64,000 nucleotides of DNA from Flavobacterium humidisoli (GTDB lineage: Bacteria > Bacteroidota > Bacteroidia > Flavobacteriales > Flavobacteriaceae). Made by a program: the position numbers and the translations under genes. A model generated the notes under the pieces. It saw nothing but the letters and a program-made list of their open reading frames with translations, searched no databases and was not told the DNA's origin. The stretch covers positions 3,844,001 through 3,908,000 of the forward strand of contig NZ_CP096829.1 of assembly GCF_023272795.1 (NCBI RefSeq), written 5' to 3'. Below, one piece after another: positions 47,112-55,701 of the stretch (positions are counted from its first letter, which is position 1; each line of letters begins with the position of its first letter).

Positions 47112-47582
47112 TTAATGTTTCCCGTTTCCTTTCCCATTTCCATTATGGTTCCCATTATCGTGGTGTCCATTGTCTTTTCCTTTATTATTTCCTTTACCGG
47201 GCTTTTGACCAATTGTTTTTTGAGGCTGTCCTTTATAGCCTTTTCCATATTTTACTTTATGGTTTTTAAAATTATCATAAGGTCTGTCACCTCTATAATC
47301 AGTCAAAACTACTTTGTATTCAGTATAAAGGTCATAATTTCTATAAGCATATGGTAGAGATCTGGTTCTAACCCATTTTCCATTATTCAGATAAACATAA
47401 TTTGATGTGCTTACATCATAGTAGGTTTCAAGATCCGGCAGGTAATAATAACGAACATCTGTATAACCGGCAGGTCCCCATGCAGGAGGAGTTCCAATAT
47501 TAACGTTTACTGATATCTGAGCCTGTGTATAGCTAAAAGAAAGGAACAGTATTCCAATCAAAAAATATTTAATAGTTTTCAT
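47112..47582 (-). CDS. Secreted protein with Gly/Asn/His/Lys-rich tail
   Basis: 156-aa protein with a signal peptide (cleavage after TQAQ). The mature N-terminal part (PAWGPAGYTDVRYYYLPDLE, YVYLNNGKWVRTRSLP) matches a family of uncharacterised secreted Bacteroidota proteins. The last 40 residues are low complexity (NGHHDNGNHNGNGKGNGKH style), rich in His, Gly and Lys, possibly binding metal or polyanions. Stands alone, with its own terminator. I know no function for it. Confidence 0.7.
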   Translation of the reverse strand: MKTIKYFLIGILFLSFSYTQAQISVNVNIGTPPAWGPAGYTDVRYYYLPDLETYYDVSTSNYVYLNNGKWVRTRSLPYAYRNYDLYTEYKVVLTDYRGDRPYDNFKNHKVKYGKGYKGQPQKTIGQKPGKGNNKGKDNGHHDNGNHNGNGKGNGKH

Positions 47583-47669
47583 AATGTTACTTTTTATTCA
47601 TTAACATATTTGATAGAACAAGAAATGTGCCTAAAATTTATTTTTACTGTTTAAGTATCTGAATATATT

Positions 47670-48854
47670 TTATTTGTATTTGATGTTAATGCTTATAATA
47701 TCCGAAGTCATATTAGTAGTTCTGGTATAATGCCCGTAACGTATTTCTAATGTATTCCAGTGTTTAAGTCCAAAGATTCCGTTTATAGGTGTAAATTTCA
47801 TTCCCATTCCAAAGAAACTGCTGTCAAACTTAGATAAATCATAATTGCTGGTATAGTATTCATCAGCTGCAGTATGTTCTCCGTATGGTTTAAAATACTT
47901 TGTTCCTGTCTGGGTATAATATCTGTAAAACGGACTCACTGAAAATGCCTGGGTTAATTTCACAGGAATTTCAAGATCGGCAGTATGTGCTTTTAAGCTC
48001 CAGTCATCAGTGTAATATCTATAATAAGCACGAATAATTAGATTATCTCCCAGGAAATAACTGGTCCTGATTCCCAGTGGAATTTTAAGTCGGGTATCCG
48101 GCATTTTTTCCTGATGCACTGATCCGTCTGCAAAATATACTCTATGAAAAGGAAGGCTTAAATATCCATTTTGGCTGATTATATCGCCTACAAGCATTAC
48201 CTGAAGGTTTTTGTTTACCACCTGCGAGTAGCTTAAAGTTCCTGCAAAAGTATTACGGTTCGCGCTGTCGTAGCCTTCCTGGCCTGGAGGACGGAGTTCG
48301 ACGGGTTCAATTAGTTTTAACTGATCTATAAAGGTTTGAAATTTAGCCGTAAATTCTCCGTTTCTGTCTTTTGTTTTTTGTGAGAAGCTGATATTTCCTC
48401 CGAAAGACTGATAATCAAACTCGGTTGATGATGAAACCCCAATTCCCAATGTTCTCCCTTTTTCTTCGTTCTCTCTCCAATAAGTCAACGAAGGATAGAA
48501 GCGGTTGTCTGAAGATGATGCAGATGAATTGGCGCTCAAATCAATCATATCTGATGATGCTGAGGTATAATGGTCAATACCGGCTTCGATATCAAAAGTA
48601 TGTTTGATTCCGGTTTCTCCGTATTTTACTAATTTTACATCGATAGTATTTGCAATATCTGTAAGGTGTTCAGAACCAATACCTCCAGTAACGGCAGAAT
48701 TGTTTCCGTCCTGTTTATAATAGCTGGAAACCAGATTTACTTCTTCCAGTTTTAATTTTTTGCTTTTATAACTGGTAGAATCCGCAGGAACGTTTTGTGC
48801 TCTTGCCTGAAATAGTGCCAATAAAGCAAATCCTGTTATGAATATTCTTTTCAT
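47670..48854 (-). CDS. Outer-membrane DUF3570 protein
   Basis: 394-aa beta-barrel protein: signal peptide to ARAQ, then the DUF3570 pattern of HTFDIEAGIDHYTSASSDMI, a Ser-rich SSSDNRFYPSLTYW loop and repeated amphipathic strands (YFLGDNLIIRAYYRYYTDDW, SPFYRYYTQTGTKYFKPYGE), ending in YK. In other genomes DUF3570 genes accompany DUF4266, ApbE and thioredoxin genes, exactly as here. It is probably the outer-membrane component of an exported flavin or peptide system; role unknown. Confidence 0.85.
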   Translation of the reverse strand: MKRIFITGFALLALFQARAQNVPADSTSYKSKKLKLEEVNLVSSYYKQDGNNSAVTGGIGSEHLTDIANTIDVKLVKYGETGIKHTFDIEAGIDHYTSASSDMIDLSANSSASSSDNRFYPSLTYWRENEEKGRTLGIGVSSSTEFDYQSFGGNISFSQKTKDRNGEFTAKFQTFIDQLKLIEPVELRPPGQEGYDSANRNTFAGTLSYSQVVNKNLQVMLVGDIISQNGYLSLPFHRVYFADGSVHQEKMPDTRLKIPLGIRTSYFLGDNLIIRAYYRYYTDDWSLKAHTADLEIPVKLTQAFSVSPFYRYYTQTGTKYFKPYGEHTAADEYYTSNYDLSKFDSSFFGMGMKFTPINGIFGLKHWNTLEIRYGHYTRTTNMTSDIISINIKYK

Positions 48855-48872
48855 TTTTTGATCTTATGAAAG

Positions 48873-49106
48873 TTAGTTGCACCCGCAGCCCCCGCCGCTT
48901 TTTCCTGAATTGGCTCCGGAAGCTCCCTCGCGGTAGGATTGGAAACTGAGTTCTGTTTTTTCGATTTTCCTGTTCGAAAGCACCATTTCAGAATCGTTGA
49001 TTTTTCCTTTCTGGTATTCTTTTACCGATGTGCAGGAGGTGAGCAGAATGCCGGTAAAAGCAATGCTGCAGCATAGTGCGAGCGCTTTTTGTTTTGGCTT
49101 TTTCAT
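48873..49106 (-). CDS. DUF4266 lipoprotein with a C-terminal GGGCGCN tail
   Basis: 77-aa protein with a lipobox (LLTSC, Cys about 25) and the DUF4266 body (REYQKGK-like VKEYQKGKINDSEMVLS, TELSFQSYREGASG). The tail is Gly/Ser-rich and ends GGGCGCN, with two cysteines close to the C-terminus. The start overlaps the ApbE stop by 4 bp (ATGA), so translation is coupled. Position between ApbE and DUF3570 is the conserved arrangement of this family. The Cys tail might bind metal or be modified; that is inference. Confidence 0.85.
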   Translation of the reverse strand: MKKPKQKALALCCSIAFTGILLTSCTSVKEYQKGKINDSEMVLSNRKIEKTELSFQSYREGASGANSGKSGGGCGCN

Positions 49107-50053
49107 TTCAGGTTGATGTTTTTTGAAGTGTAAATTTTGTTGTTATCGTCTATTATTATGCAATATAGATCCGGTATCTGATCTATTAAAAACAAGCCTG
49201 CCTTAATTCCCATAACCGCTATTGGGGTTGCCATTGCATCTGCAAATTCTGCATTTGAGGCAATAATGGTCACGCTTTTTATTCCGGTTATTGGCAGTCC
49301 TGTTTTTGGATCAATGGTATGCGAATATTTTTTGCCGTTAATGGTTACGAATTTTTCATAGTTGCCAGAGGTTGCTACCGCTTTATTGGATATTTCCATA
49401 TACGAAAAAGCACCATTTGGAGCATCAGGATTTGCCACGCCAATGGTCCATTTTTTTCCATCAGGCTGCAGTCCCCATGCAGATAGATCTCCGCTGGCAT
49501 TTATAATGCCGCTTTGAACATTGTTTCTGATTAGGATTTGTTTGGCCATTTCAGCCGCATAGCCTTTTCCGATTCCTCCAAAACCAATCCGCATTCCTTT
49601 TTCTTTTAGAAACACAGTTGTGTTTTCTCTGTCAAGGATTATGTTTCGGTAATCTATAAGGTGCACCATTTTTAAAGCCGTTTCGGCATCTGGCAGCTTG
49701 GTCATGGACTTGTCAAAATTCCAAAGGCTTTTGTCTATGCTTCCATAAGAAATATCAAAGGCTCCTTGTGTAATTCTCGAAATCCCGATAGACCTTTCGA
49801 TAAGATTAAAAACTTCCAGATCTACTTTAACAGGCTTAATTCCTGCATTTTCATTAATGAGATTCGTTTGACTGTCATTTTTATAAGTAGTCAAAAGTTT
49901 TTCGATTCGCTTGATTTCTTCAATGGCGAGGTTGATATTCTCATTTCCTGTTTTCTCATTTTGGGACACAACTGTAATGGTAAAGTTGTTTCCCATGAGC
50001 TTTAGGGATTGTGAATATTTTTGATTTTTCGTTATGTTATTTTCGGCTGTCAC
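49103..50053 (-). CDS. apbE: FAD:protein FMN transferase (ApbE)
   Basis: 316-aa ApbE-family protein: first strand SLKLMGNNFTITVVS, GGIGKGYAAEMAKQIL (about 174-190), NASGDLSAWG, ATSGNYEKF, SHTIDPKTGLPITG and the metal/flavin site DAMATPIAVMG. ApbE attaches FMN to a Thr of target proteins (D-x-x-[ST]-G-A-[ST] type). No signal peptide or lipobox is visible here, unlike most ApbE, so this copy may act in the cytosol or use a different route. Its start overlaps the end of the upstream thioredoxin gene by 17 bp. Confidence 0.92.
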   Translation of the reverse strand: MTAENNITKNQKYSQSLKLMGNNFTITVVSQNEKTGNENINLAIEEIKRIEKLLTTYKNDSQTNLINENAGIKPVKVDLEVFNLIERSIGISRITQGAFDISYGSIDKSLWNFDKSMTKLPDAETALKMVHLIDYRNIILDRENTTVFLKEKGMRIGFGGIGKGYAAEMAKQILIRNNVQSGIINASGDLSAWGLQPDGKKWTIGVANPDAPNGAFSYMEISNKAVATSGNYEKFVTINGKKYSHTIDPKTGLPITGIKSVTIIASNAEFADAMATPIAVMGIKAGLFLIDQIPDLYCIIIDDNNKIYTSKNINLK

Positions 50054-50471
50054 AGATCGCTTTTATTTCGGCAGTCCACTCATCAGGTGTAGTTTCTGGT
50101 TTTCCGTGCCAGGTTTTGATTACTTTACCATCTGCATCCAGAAGAAGTGTTAAAGGAAAACTTCCTTCTTTATTATAAATTTCGGCTAAATCCTCGTTGC
50201 GCTTCACTTGCTCCGGAGTTCCAAGGTTTTTCTTTTTTCTTGGAAAATCAGCATTAACCAACACTAAATTTTCATTTGCCATAGCTGTGAATGTTTGACT
50301 TTCGAGATAGTCTCTGCGCGTTACGATGCAGGGTCCACACCAGTCTGAACCAGAGAAGTTCAATAGAATTAATTCGTGCTTTTCCTTTGCAATTTTTTTT
50401 GCATTATTAAAGTCGGGTTCCCAATTTATAGGAAGCACTGTTAACATCAGGAATAATGTAATTAGCTTCAT
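50037..50471 (-). CDS. Secreted thioredoxin-fold protein
   Basis: 144-aa thioredoxin-like protein with a short signal peptide (MKLITLFLMLTVLPI). The active site reads GSDWCGPCIVTRRDY, i.e. W-C-G-P-C, near residues 42-46. The mature domain continues as LLLDADGKVIKTWHG. It resembles periplasmic thioredoxins (DUF255/Trx-7-like). First gene of the thioredoxin-ApbE-DUF4266-DUF3570 operon; a role in keeping exported cysteines reduced, for instance of the GGGCGCN tail, is plausible. Confidence 0.9.
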   Translation of the reverse strand: MKLITLFLMLTVLPINWEPDFNNAKKIAKEKHELILLNFSGSDWCGPCIVTRRDYLESQTFTAMANENLVLVNADFPRKKKNLGTPEQVKRNEDLAEIYNKEGSFPLTLLLDADGKVIKTWHGKPETTPDEWTAEIKAICDSRK

Positions 50472-50717
50472 TTTGGCGTTTGTTTTTAGATATATACGAA
50501 ATAACGAATTCGAAGGGGTCTTATTTTTTTTTATCGCTTAAGATTTGATTAATTTTTTCAAGTTTTATACTTCTGTTTTTCTAGAATAAATTGCTTGAAA
50601 TTCAGAACGATATTTTTGTTTTTCTTGTGTTGGCAATAGTCAAATTGATTCTTCAAGTTCATTTTAAAAGTACGTTCTGGCATTTAATTTCAAAATGTTT
50701 TTAATCACTTTTTAAAT

Positions 50718-50760
50718 TGATTGGGATCATTTTTAATTCTGCTTTATTACTTCAAATTTG
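50718..50760 (+). promoter_or_regulatory. Crp/FNR-type box and -7 element of the first BON gene
   Basis: TGATTGGGATCA (50718-50729, extended TTGAT-N4-ATCA) is centred 29.5 bp before the first base of CAAATTTG (50753-50760), one mismatch from TAnnTTTG. The predicted start of transcription is near 50767, before the chosen ATG at 50824 but after an alternative ATG in the longer frame, which decides the start. Confidence 0.7.
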
Positions 50761-50823
50761 CTTAATGATCCAGGTCTTAGAATGGCGTGGAATTTAGTTT
50801 CTGTAAAATTTAAAGTTTTTGCC

Positions 50824-51483
50824 ATGAAAAAAGATAACGATGTTTTACGCAAAGAAGCAGTAGAGGCTATCAAATGGGAGCCGCTATTACGCTCAAATGA
50901 AATTGATGTTACTGTTCAAGACGGGATTGTTACCCTTGGCGGAACAGTGGATAACTACACACAAAAAAAAGAGGCGGAGCAGGCAGTTAAAAATATTGCA
51001 GGTGTAACAGGAGTAGTAGACGATATTAAAGTTGATTTATTCTTTTCTGCTATTAGAAGCGATACCGAAATTAAAGCTGCTGTTAGCAAAGCGCTGCATG
51101 AAAATTGGGCTGTGCCTGATCATAAGATAAAAGTTAGTGTAGAGAATGGATGGGTAACACTAGATGGGATTCTACATTGGAATTTTCAAAGAAAAGCAGC
51201 TGATAACGCTATTCGATATCTGGCAGGAGTAAGAGGGGTGATTGACAATATGAAAATAGAAGCTGAAATAAAAGACGAAATGACAAAAGAAATAGTAGAG
51301 AAAGCCCTTCGCCTGAGCTGGATTCTTGATTTTGATAATATTAAAGTTAGGGTCGAAGGCAAAACAATATACCTCAGCGGTATTGTTGATTCTCTTTTTC
51401 AGAAAGATGAAGCAGAAAGAATTGCCTGGAATACGCCTGGTGTATGCTATGTTGACAATGAGATTGTTGTAGAATTTAATTAA
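50824..51483 (+). CDS. Triple BON-domain protein, copy A
   Basis: 219-aa protein (start MKKDNDVLRKEAVEAIKWEP at 50824; an upstream in-frame ATG lies ahead of the probable transcription start). Three BON domains of about 65 aa each show the IDVTVQDGIVTLGGTVDNY and VSVENGWVTLDGILHWN patterns, with an alternation of V-x-L-x-G motifs. BON domains bind lipids or outer-membrane partners. No signal peptide, so it may be cytosolic or use another route. It has a probable regulator box and is followed by a paralogue 25 bp after its stop. Confidence 0.88.
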   Translation: MKKDNDVLRKEAVEAIKWEPLLRSNEIDVTVQDGIVTLGGTVDNYTQKKEAEQAVKNIAGVTGVVDDIKVDLFFSAIRSDTEIKAAVSKALHENWAVPDHKIKVSVENGWVTLDGILHWNFQRKAADNAIRYLAGVRGVIDNMKIEAEIKDEMTKEIVEKALRLSWILDFDNIKVRVEGKTIYLSGIVDSLFQKDEAERIAWNTPGVCYVDNEIVVEFN

Positions 51484-51508
51484 TGTGCAAAAGACTAATA
51501 CATTAGAT

Positions 51509-52180
51509 ATGAAAAGTAATGAAGTTTTACAAAGAGAGGTGCAGCAGGCAATTAAATTAGAACCCCTACTGCATCCAGCAGAAATTGGTGTAATAGTAAA
51601 AGAAGCAATAGTGACCCTTACAGGAAATGTGGATTCACTTGTGAAGAAAAAAGAGGCGCTGCATGCTGCCAAGAAAATAAAAGGTGTTGCTGCAATTGTA
51701 GATGAAATAAAGGTTTTTATTGAAAAATCAGCTGTAATTTCAGATCAAAAGATTGCCGAGCAGGTTGTTAATGCTTTTAATGAAAATCATATTATACCTA
51801 AAAAAGCAGTCTGCATTACAGTAGAAGACGGCTGGGTTATTCTTGAGGGAATTTTACCTTGGAGTTTTCAAAGAGATATTGCTGCGGAAATTGTTGAAAA
51901 TCAAAAAGGAATAGTAGGATTAACAAATAATATTAAACTTAAGAGAGAGACATTTCATCCTGTAGAAAAAGAGCTGCTTGAGAAAGCGCTTCAAAGACAT
52001 TGGGCTCTTGATCTTGATGAAATAAATATTGAGGTTGCAGGAGCGACCGTGCAGCTATCTGGAACAGTAGGCTCTATTTTACAAAAAGAGGAGGCAGAAA
52101 AAATTGCATACAAAACTCCGGGAGTAATCAAAGTGATAAACCATTTGAAAGTGAATCTGGAACAGCCTTATCTCTGTTAG
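51509..52180 (+). CDS. Triple BON-domain protein, copy B
   Basis: 223-aa protein; start MKSNEVLQREVQQAIKLEP at 51509 chosen for alignment with copies A and C (the frame opens 8 codons earlier at a GTG). It has the same three BON units (IGVIVKEAIVTLTGNVDSL, ITVEDGWVILEGILPWS, INIEVAGATVQLSGTVGSI). The N-terminal helix with K-L-E-P-L-L-H-P-A-E-I is close to copy C. It continues the operon of copy A toward the LOG gene, which starts 22 bp after its stop. Confidence 0.88.
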   Translation: MKSNEVLQREVQQAIKLEPLLHPAEIGVIVKEAIVTLTGNVDSLVKKKEALHAAKKIKGVAAIVDEIKVFIEKSAVISDQKIAEQVVNAFNENHIIPKKAVCITVEDGWVILEGILPWSFQRDIAAEIVENQKGIVGLTNNIKLKRETFHPVEKELLEKALQRHWALDLDEINIEVAGATVQLSGTVGSILQKEEAEKIAYKTPGVIKVINHLKVNLEQPYLC

Positions 52181-52201
52181 GAGATTTAAAAAATGTAAAC
52201 C

Positions 52202-52912
52202 ATGAAAAATGCAAAACCTCGTAACGATTCGTCAGAAATTCAGTTTTTAGAAGGGCCGCAATCGAGGTTAAGCGAGCTGAAGTTTATATTAGGTATTTTG
52301 TGGGAACTGATAAGATGCTTCAGAAAACTGTACACTATTGGTCCTTGTATTACTTTTTTTGGATCTGCACGTTTTAAAGAAGATCACCCTTATTATGAAT
52401 TTACAAAAAAAGCCTCCGGCGAGTTTGCTAAACTTGGTTTTACCATAATGACTGGAGGTGGGCCAGGCCTTATGGAAGCTGCAAACTTGGGAGCAAAACA
52501 GGTTGGAGGAAAATCAGTAGGATGCAATATAAAACTTCCTATTGATCAGGTGCCAAATTCGTACCTTGACAAGTGGGTTGTGGCAAAACATTTTTTTATC
52601 CGAAAGATTCTTTTAGTGAAATATTCTTTTGCCTTTGTAGTTATGCCTGGCGGTTTTGGAACGCTGGACGAATATTTTGAAGCGCTTACGCTGATACAGA
52701 CCGGAAAGATTAAAAACTTCCCTATTATTATATTCAATGCAGCATATCATAAAAACCTAATTGATCATATTAAGCATATGAAACAGCAGGGAACTATAAA
52801 CGAGCTAGATTCAAAATTATTCTTGATAACAGACGATATTGAAGAAGCAAGACTTTTTATCATGGAGCATAGCATTAAACATTACGGCCTAAAACCAAAA
52901 TTCAAAATTTAA
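52202..52912 (+). CDS. LOG-family protein (TIGR00730-type nucleotide hydrolase)
   Basis: 236-aa protein of the LOG/lysine-decarboxylase-like fold: FGSARFKEDHPYYEF, MTGGGPGLMEAANLGAK (nucleotide site) and MPGGFGTLDEYFEALT, the P-G-G-x-G-T-x-x-E signature. Family enzymes cleave AMP-type cytokinin ribotides or other nucleoside 5'-monophosphates. In bacteria outside plants' company the physiological substrate is uncertain. Cytosolic and last gene of the BON-BON-LOG operon. Confidence 0.92.
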   Translation: MKNAKPRNDSSEIQFLEGPQSRLSELKFILGILWELIRCFRKLYTIGPCITFFGSARFKEDHPYYEFTKKASGEFAKLGFTIMTGGGPGLMEAANLGAKQVGGKSVGCNIKLPIDQVPNSYLDKWVVAKHFFIRKILLVKYSFAFVVMPGGFGTLDEYFEALTLIQTGKIKNFPIIIFNAAYHKNLIDHIKHMKQQGTINELDSKLFLITDDIEEARLFIMEHSIKHYGLKPKFKI

Positions 52913-52976
52913 ATTTTTTGTATGTTTTAAAATGGTTTAAGTAAAATTCTATACTGTTGGTAAACATTTGTAACTG

Positions 52977-53630
52977 CTAAAGTTTTTTGTCCTTTTGTTT
53001 ATGAAGATTCGTGATTACATTATGTTTCAGCATATCACTTATAATTAATCTGCCATATTCGTGTGCAAGAGCAGGAGCACTAGAAGGATTAAAAGACTGG
53101 GTTTTGGCTGAATAGACTAATTCTTGATTTGGCATTAGAAACAAGCTACTTTCCCAAAAGTAATAAGTGTTATTTACATAATATCCGTGTTCATTTATTT
53201 TACTATATACGGCATTATAATAAACATCAAAATTATTAGTATCGGTTTCTGCAGCGTCAAACATGCTTTTGGGCGCATGATAGGTTTCTTTTTGTTTATC
53301 AAGCAATACAATTGTTAAAACAGCAATAATCCCATTTTGCTTTAACTCTTTTATTATCTGTTTTTGATCCTGGCCCTTATATGTTTCAAAATCATAAATA
53401 TCGGATGAGGCGGCAGCATCGTAGCCAAGATTACACAAGTCGTCAGCCAGATGATTTTCCATTTTCTGCAGCAGTCTTTTATCAGATTCTGGCATTAAGC
53501 CAACTACTATAATGCGACCATGTTGCAGACTAGATGCTTCTGTCGAGTGCCAACTGCTGGTAATATTTGAACTGGAACATTGAACAAAAAAGACCGAGAA
53601 TATTAAAAGACTGCTTACAAGTGGTTTCAT
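52977..53630 (-). CDS. Lipoprotein of unknown function, possibly DUF4136-like
   Basis: 217-aa protein with a lipobox (FVQC, Cys about 18) and a mature sequence opening SSSNITSSWHS, as in DUF4136-like lipoproteins. The body looks like an alpha/beta nucleotide-like fold (GRIIVVGLMPESDKRLLQKM, IIKELKQNGIIAVLTIVLL). It lies opposite a small lipoprotein gene across 154 bp with a Crp-type box in between. Its promoter carries the fixed 29.5-bp geometry. Function not known. Confidence 0.7.
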   Translation of the reverse strand: MKPLVSSLLIFSVFFVQCSSSNITSSWHSTEASSLQHGRIIVVGLMPESDKRLLQKMENHLADDLCNLGYDAAASSDIYDFETYKGQDQKQIIKELKQNGIIAVLTIVLLDKQKETYHAPKSMFDAAETDTNNFDVYYNAVYSKINEHGYYVNNTYYFWESSLFLMPNQELVYSAKTQSFNPSSAPALAHEYGRLIISDMLKHNVITNLHKQKDKKL

Positions 53631-53663
53631 ATCGTTTTAGAATTAGAATTAGTTTTCAATAAA

Positions 53664-53706
53664 TAAAATTATGATTTCCAGCTCGATCAAAATATGACCA
53701 TAATCA
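53664..53706 (-). promoter_or_regulatory. Crp/FNR-type box and -7 element of the lipoprotein gene
   Basis: TGACCATAATCA (53695-53706) is centred 29.5 bp from the first base of the minus-strand TAATTTTA (53671-53664), one base off TAnnTTTG. It faces the gene starting at 53630. Confidence 0.65.
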
Positions 53707-53784
53707 CCATTTGTGAATATATTTTTTAAATATGAAAAATTGCTGATTCAATGAGTATTATATGAATATTAAACATCAAAAAGT

Positions 53785-54231
53785 ATGAATGCAAAATTCA
53801 ACATAATGGCTGCTATAACTTTACTGATATATTCCTGCCAGAATAAAAATTCGTCAAATGAGGAAGGCCTTAATGCAGATTCAATAATGAAAAGAGAAAA
53901 TATTGAGCAGCAGACCCTTCGAAAATGGTTTTCATTTAATAGGGAATCAGATAGTATAATTGCATCTGTGGAGTTAACTATTAAGAATCAAGAGAAAAGT
54001 ATGAGTGTGGATGGTGAAAATAAGACTGAAGAAAAGAGGCTGGAAGAGGCGAAATATCACCTTGAAGAATTGAAAAGAAGAGTCAGTTATATTAAAGAAT
54101 ATGAAACTAGCACTGAAAGTTTTAATTCCTCAGTTGTACATCAGCTTGATTCACTGAAGCTAGATTATCTTCAGGAAAAACTTAAACTTGAAGCGGCTTT
54201 ATGTAGATTGCAGGAATTTAAATCGCCTTAA
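53785..54231 (+). CDS. Small putative lipoprotein with helical body
   Basis: 148-aa protein. The N-terminus MNAKFNIMAAITLLIYSCQ contains a lipobox-like LIYSC (Cys about 18), so it is probably a lipoprotein. The rest is a charged helix-rich segment (EEKRLEEAKYHLEELKRRVSY), likely coiled coil. I do not recognise a family. It is divergent from the lipoprotein gene at 52977 and converges with the universal stress gene through a strong terminator. Confidence 0.65.
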   Translation: MNAKFNIMAAITLLIYSCQNKNSSNEEGLNADSIMKRENIEQQTLRKWFSFNRESDSIIASVELTIKNQEKSMSVDGENKTEEKRLEEAKYHLEELKRRVSYIKEYETSTESFNSSVVHQLDSLKLDYLQEKLKLEAALCRLQEFKSP

Positions 54232-54296
54232 TCGGGTTTGCCTGCTGAAATAAATTTAAAAAACAGCTTATTGGACTTTTAATAATAACAATGAAA

Positions 54297-54337
54297 AAAA
54301 TTGGCTGGCAAATGTAATCTATTTGCCAGCCAATTTT
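54297..54337. terminator. Bidirectional terminator, 17-bp perfect stem
   Basis: AAAATTGGCTGGCAAAT (54297-54313) and ATTTGCCAGCCAATTTT (54321-54337) pair perfectly around a seven-base loop between two converging genes. Its 3' arm on the + strand reaches the stop codon region of the minus-strand gene. Confidence 0.9.
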
Positions 54338-55167
54338 CATTTTCTAAAAACAAGCATAGGTGTTCTTGTATCAAAACCCTTTTCGGATGTTTTGATAGGC
54401 TGAAAAAGCTGTCCAAACCAGCTTCGATCCTCTTTGGCAAACATGGTTATGATGGAGGGTTTGGCTCTCATAATATCAATTTGCAGGTGGCGAAGTAATG
54501 ATACTTCGGGATTTAGCTTTTTAAAATGAAAATGCACAATATTGGATTTATATTGATGTTCTATTTCATGTAGTTTTTTATTGATTTCTTCCTCTTCGGT
54601 AAAGTAATCATAATGATATATGGAAATCGGAGCATTAAATTCTGCAGCAAACTTTTTAATTAAGGGCAATTCAATTTTTATGTCTTCAATGTCAGATGGA
54701 TATAAGACAGAATTTAATTGCTTCATTCTGTAATGTCTTGGTACAACAAGAACAGGAATAGGAGAATCGTGTAAAATTTTGCTGGTATGGCTGCCTAATA
54801 GCTTATTGGCCAGACCACCGCCTCTGGTGCTCATGCAAATATAATCGGCTTTGATTCTTTTTGCACAGTCCAGAATAGCTTCATTTACACCCAGCTTATT
54901 TTCGACTATATAATTAATCTTTTCTGGTTGTTTATGGGTTTGCCTGTACAGAGTATGTATAAATCTTTTTAAGCTTTGTTCTTGCATTTTAGTGTCAGGT
55001 TCCGGAAGGCCAACAAAAGTAACAGATGAAAAAGGATCAATGATAAATGAACTGTTTACATAAAGAAATGTAAGTTCGTAACCTGCTTGTGCAGCAAGCT
55101 GTATGGCAAATCGTACTGCCGGTTTGGAATTATAGGATAAGTCTGTTGTGACAAGTAATTTTTTCAT
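54337..55167 (-). CDS. Universal stress protein, two Usp domains
   Basis: 276-aa tandem Usp: the first half has the LLVTTDLSYNSKPAVRFAIQLA start and the ATP-binding G-x2-G-x9-G-[ST] in STRGGGLANKLLGSHTSKIL (about 128-147), followed by PVLVVPRHY; the second half is degenerate (KQLNSVLYPSDIEDIKIELP, ending TPMLVFRK). Usp proteins accumulate in stationary phase and oxygen limitation in many bacteria. Its gene is the last of a minus-strand group with the membrane protein genes at 55189 and 55702. Confidence 0.9.
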   Translation of the reverse strand: MKKLLVTTDLSYNSKPAVRFAIQLAAQAGYELTFLYVNSSFIIDPFSSVTFVGLPEPDTKMQEQSLKRFIHTLYRQTHKQPEKINYIVENKLGVNEAILDCAKRIKADYICMSTRGGGLANKLLGSHTSKILHDSPIPVLVVPRHYRMKQLNSVLYPSDIEDIKIELPLIKKFAAEFNAPISIYHYDYFTEEEEINKKLHEIEHQYKSNIVHFHFKKLNPEVSLLRHLQIDIMRAKPSIITMFAKEDRSWFGQLFQPIKTSEKGFDTRTPMLVFRK

Positions 55168-55188
55168 GTTTTCTAATTATTAATGCTG

Positions 55189-55668
55189 TTAATTGGAATC
55201 AAATTTCATTTCATTTACATATAAGTTTACTTTTTTCCATTGTCTGCTGCTAATTTTAGTTGTATCAACGTCCGTAGTCCAGTCTAATCCGGGAAATAAT
55301 TTTAATCTGTTAATTACGCGTTTTTTGTATCCAAACGCAAAACGATCCCCCCGCATCTGGAAATCTATAGTTTTGTTGCGGTTGCCTAGGTTTTGGTAAA
55401 GAATGGTCTGCGTTTTCCAGTCGCCGCCCCAAGTCAGAAAAGATTGGATAAAGCACAGGCAACCAACAATCAAAATTGTCAGCAATCTTGATTTCGTTGT
55501 TTGCAATTTTCCAAAAAGCTGTCCTGCAATAAAAATAAATGAAATTGCAGCTGCCAGCAATATTACAAAATGTACAATCGAATTATTAATGTATAAAGCT
55601 GTATACCGATTTAAAAAAAGCAATAGAAATGTAATTGCGAATACGATATTAATCATCAAAGTTTTCAT
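55189..55668 (-). CDS. Membrane protein of unknown function, three helices
   Basis: 159-aa protein with three hydrophobic segments in the first 85 residues (MKTLMINIVFAITFLLLFLN, a second around 30-50 and a third around 62-80) and a basic, soluble C-terminal part (RGDRFAFGYKKRVINRLKLF). There is no domain I recognise. It starts 34 bp after the stop of the small 54-aa frame and is 21 bp from the universal stress protein gene, so the three are likely co-transcribed. Confidence 0.65.
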   Translation of the reverse strand: MKTLMINIVFAITFLLLFLNRYTALYINNSIVHFVILLAAAISFIFIAGQLFGKLQTTKSRLLTILIVGCLCFIQSFLTWGGDWKTQTILYQNLGNRNKTIDFQMRGDRFAFGYKKRVINRLKLFPGLDWTTDVDTTKISSRQWKKVNLYVNEMKFDSN

Positions 55669-55701
55669 TGTATCTCGTCTTAAATGAACAATGCCATTAA
55701 A

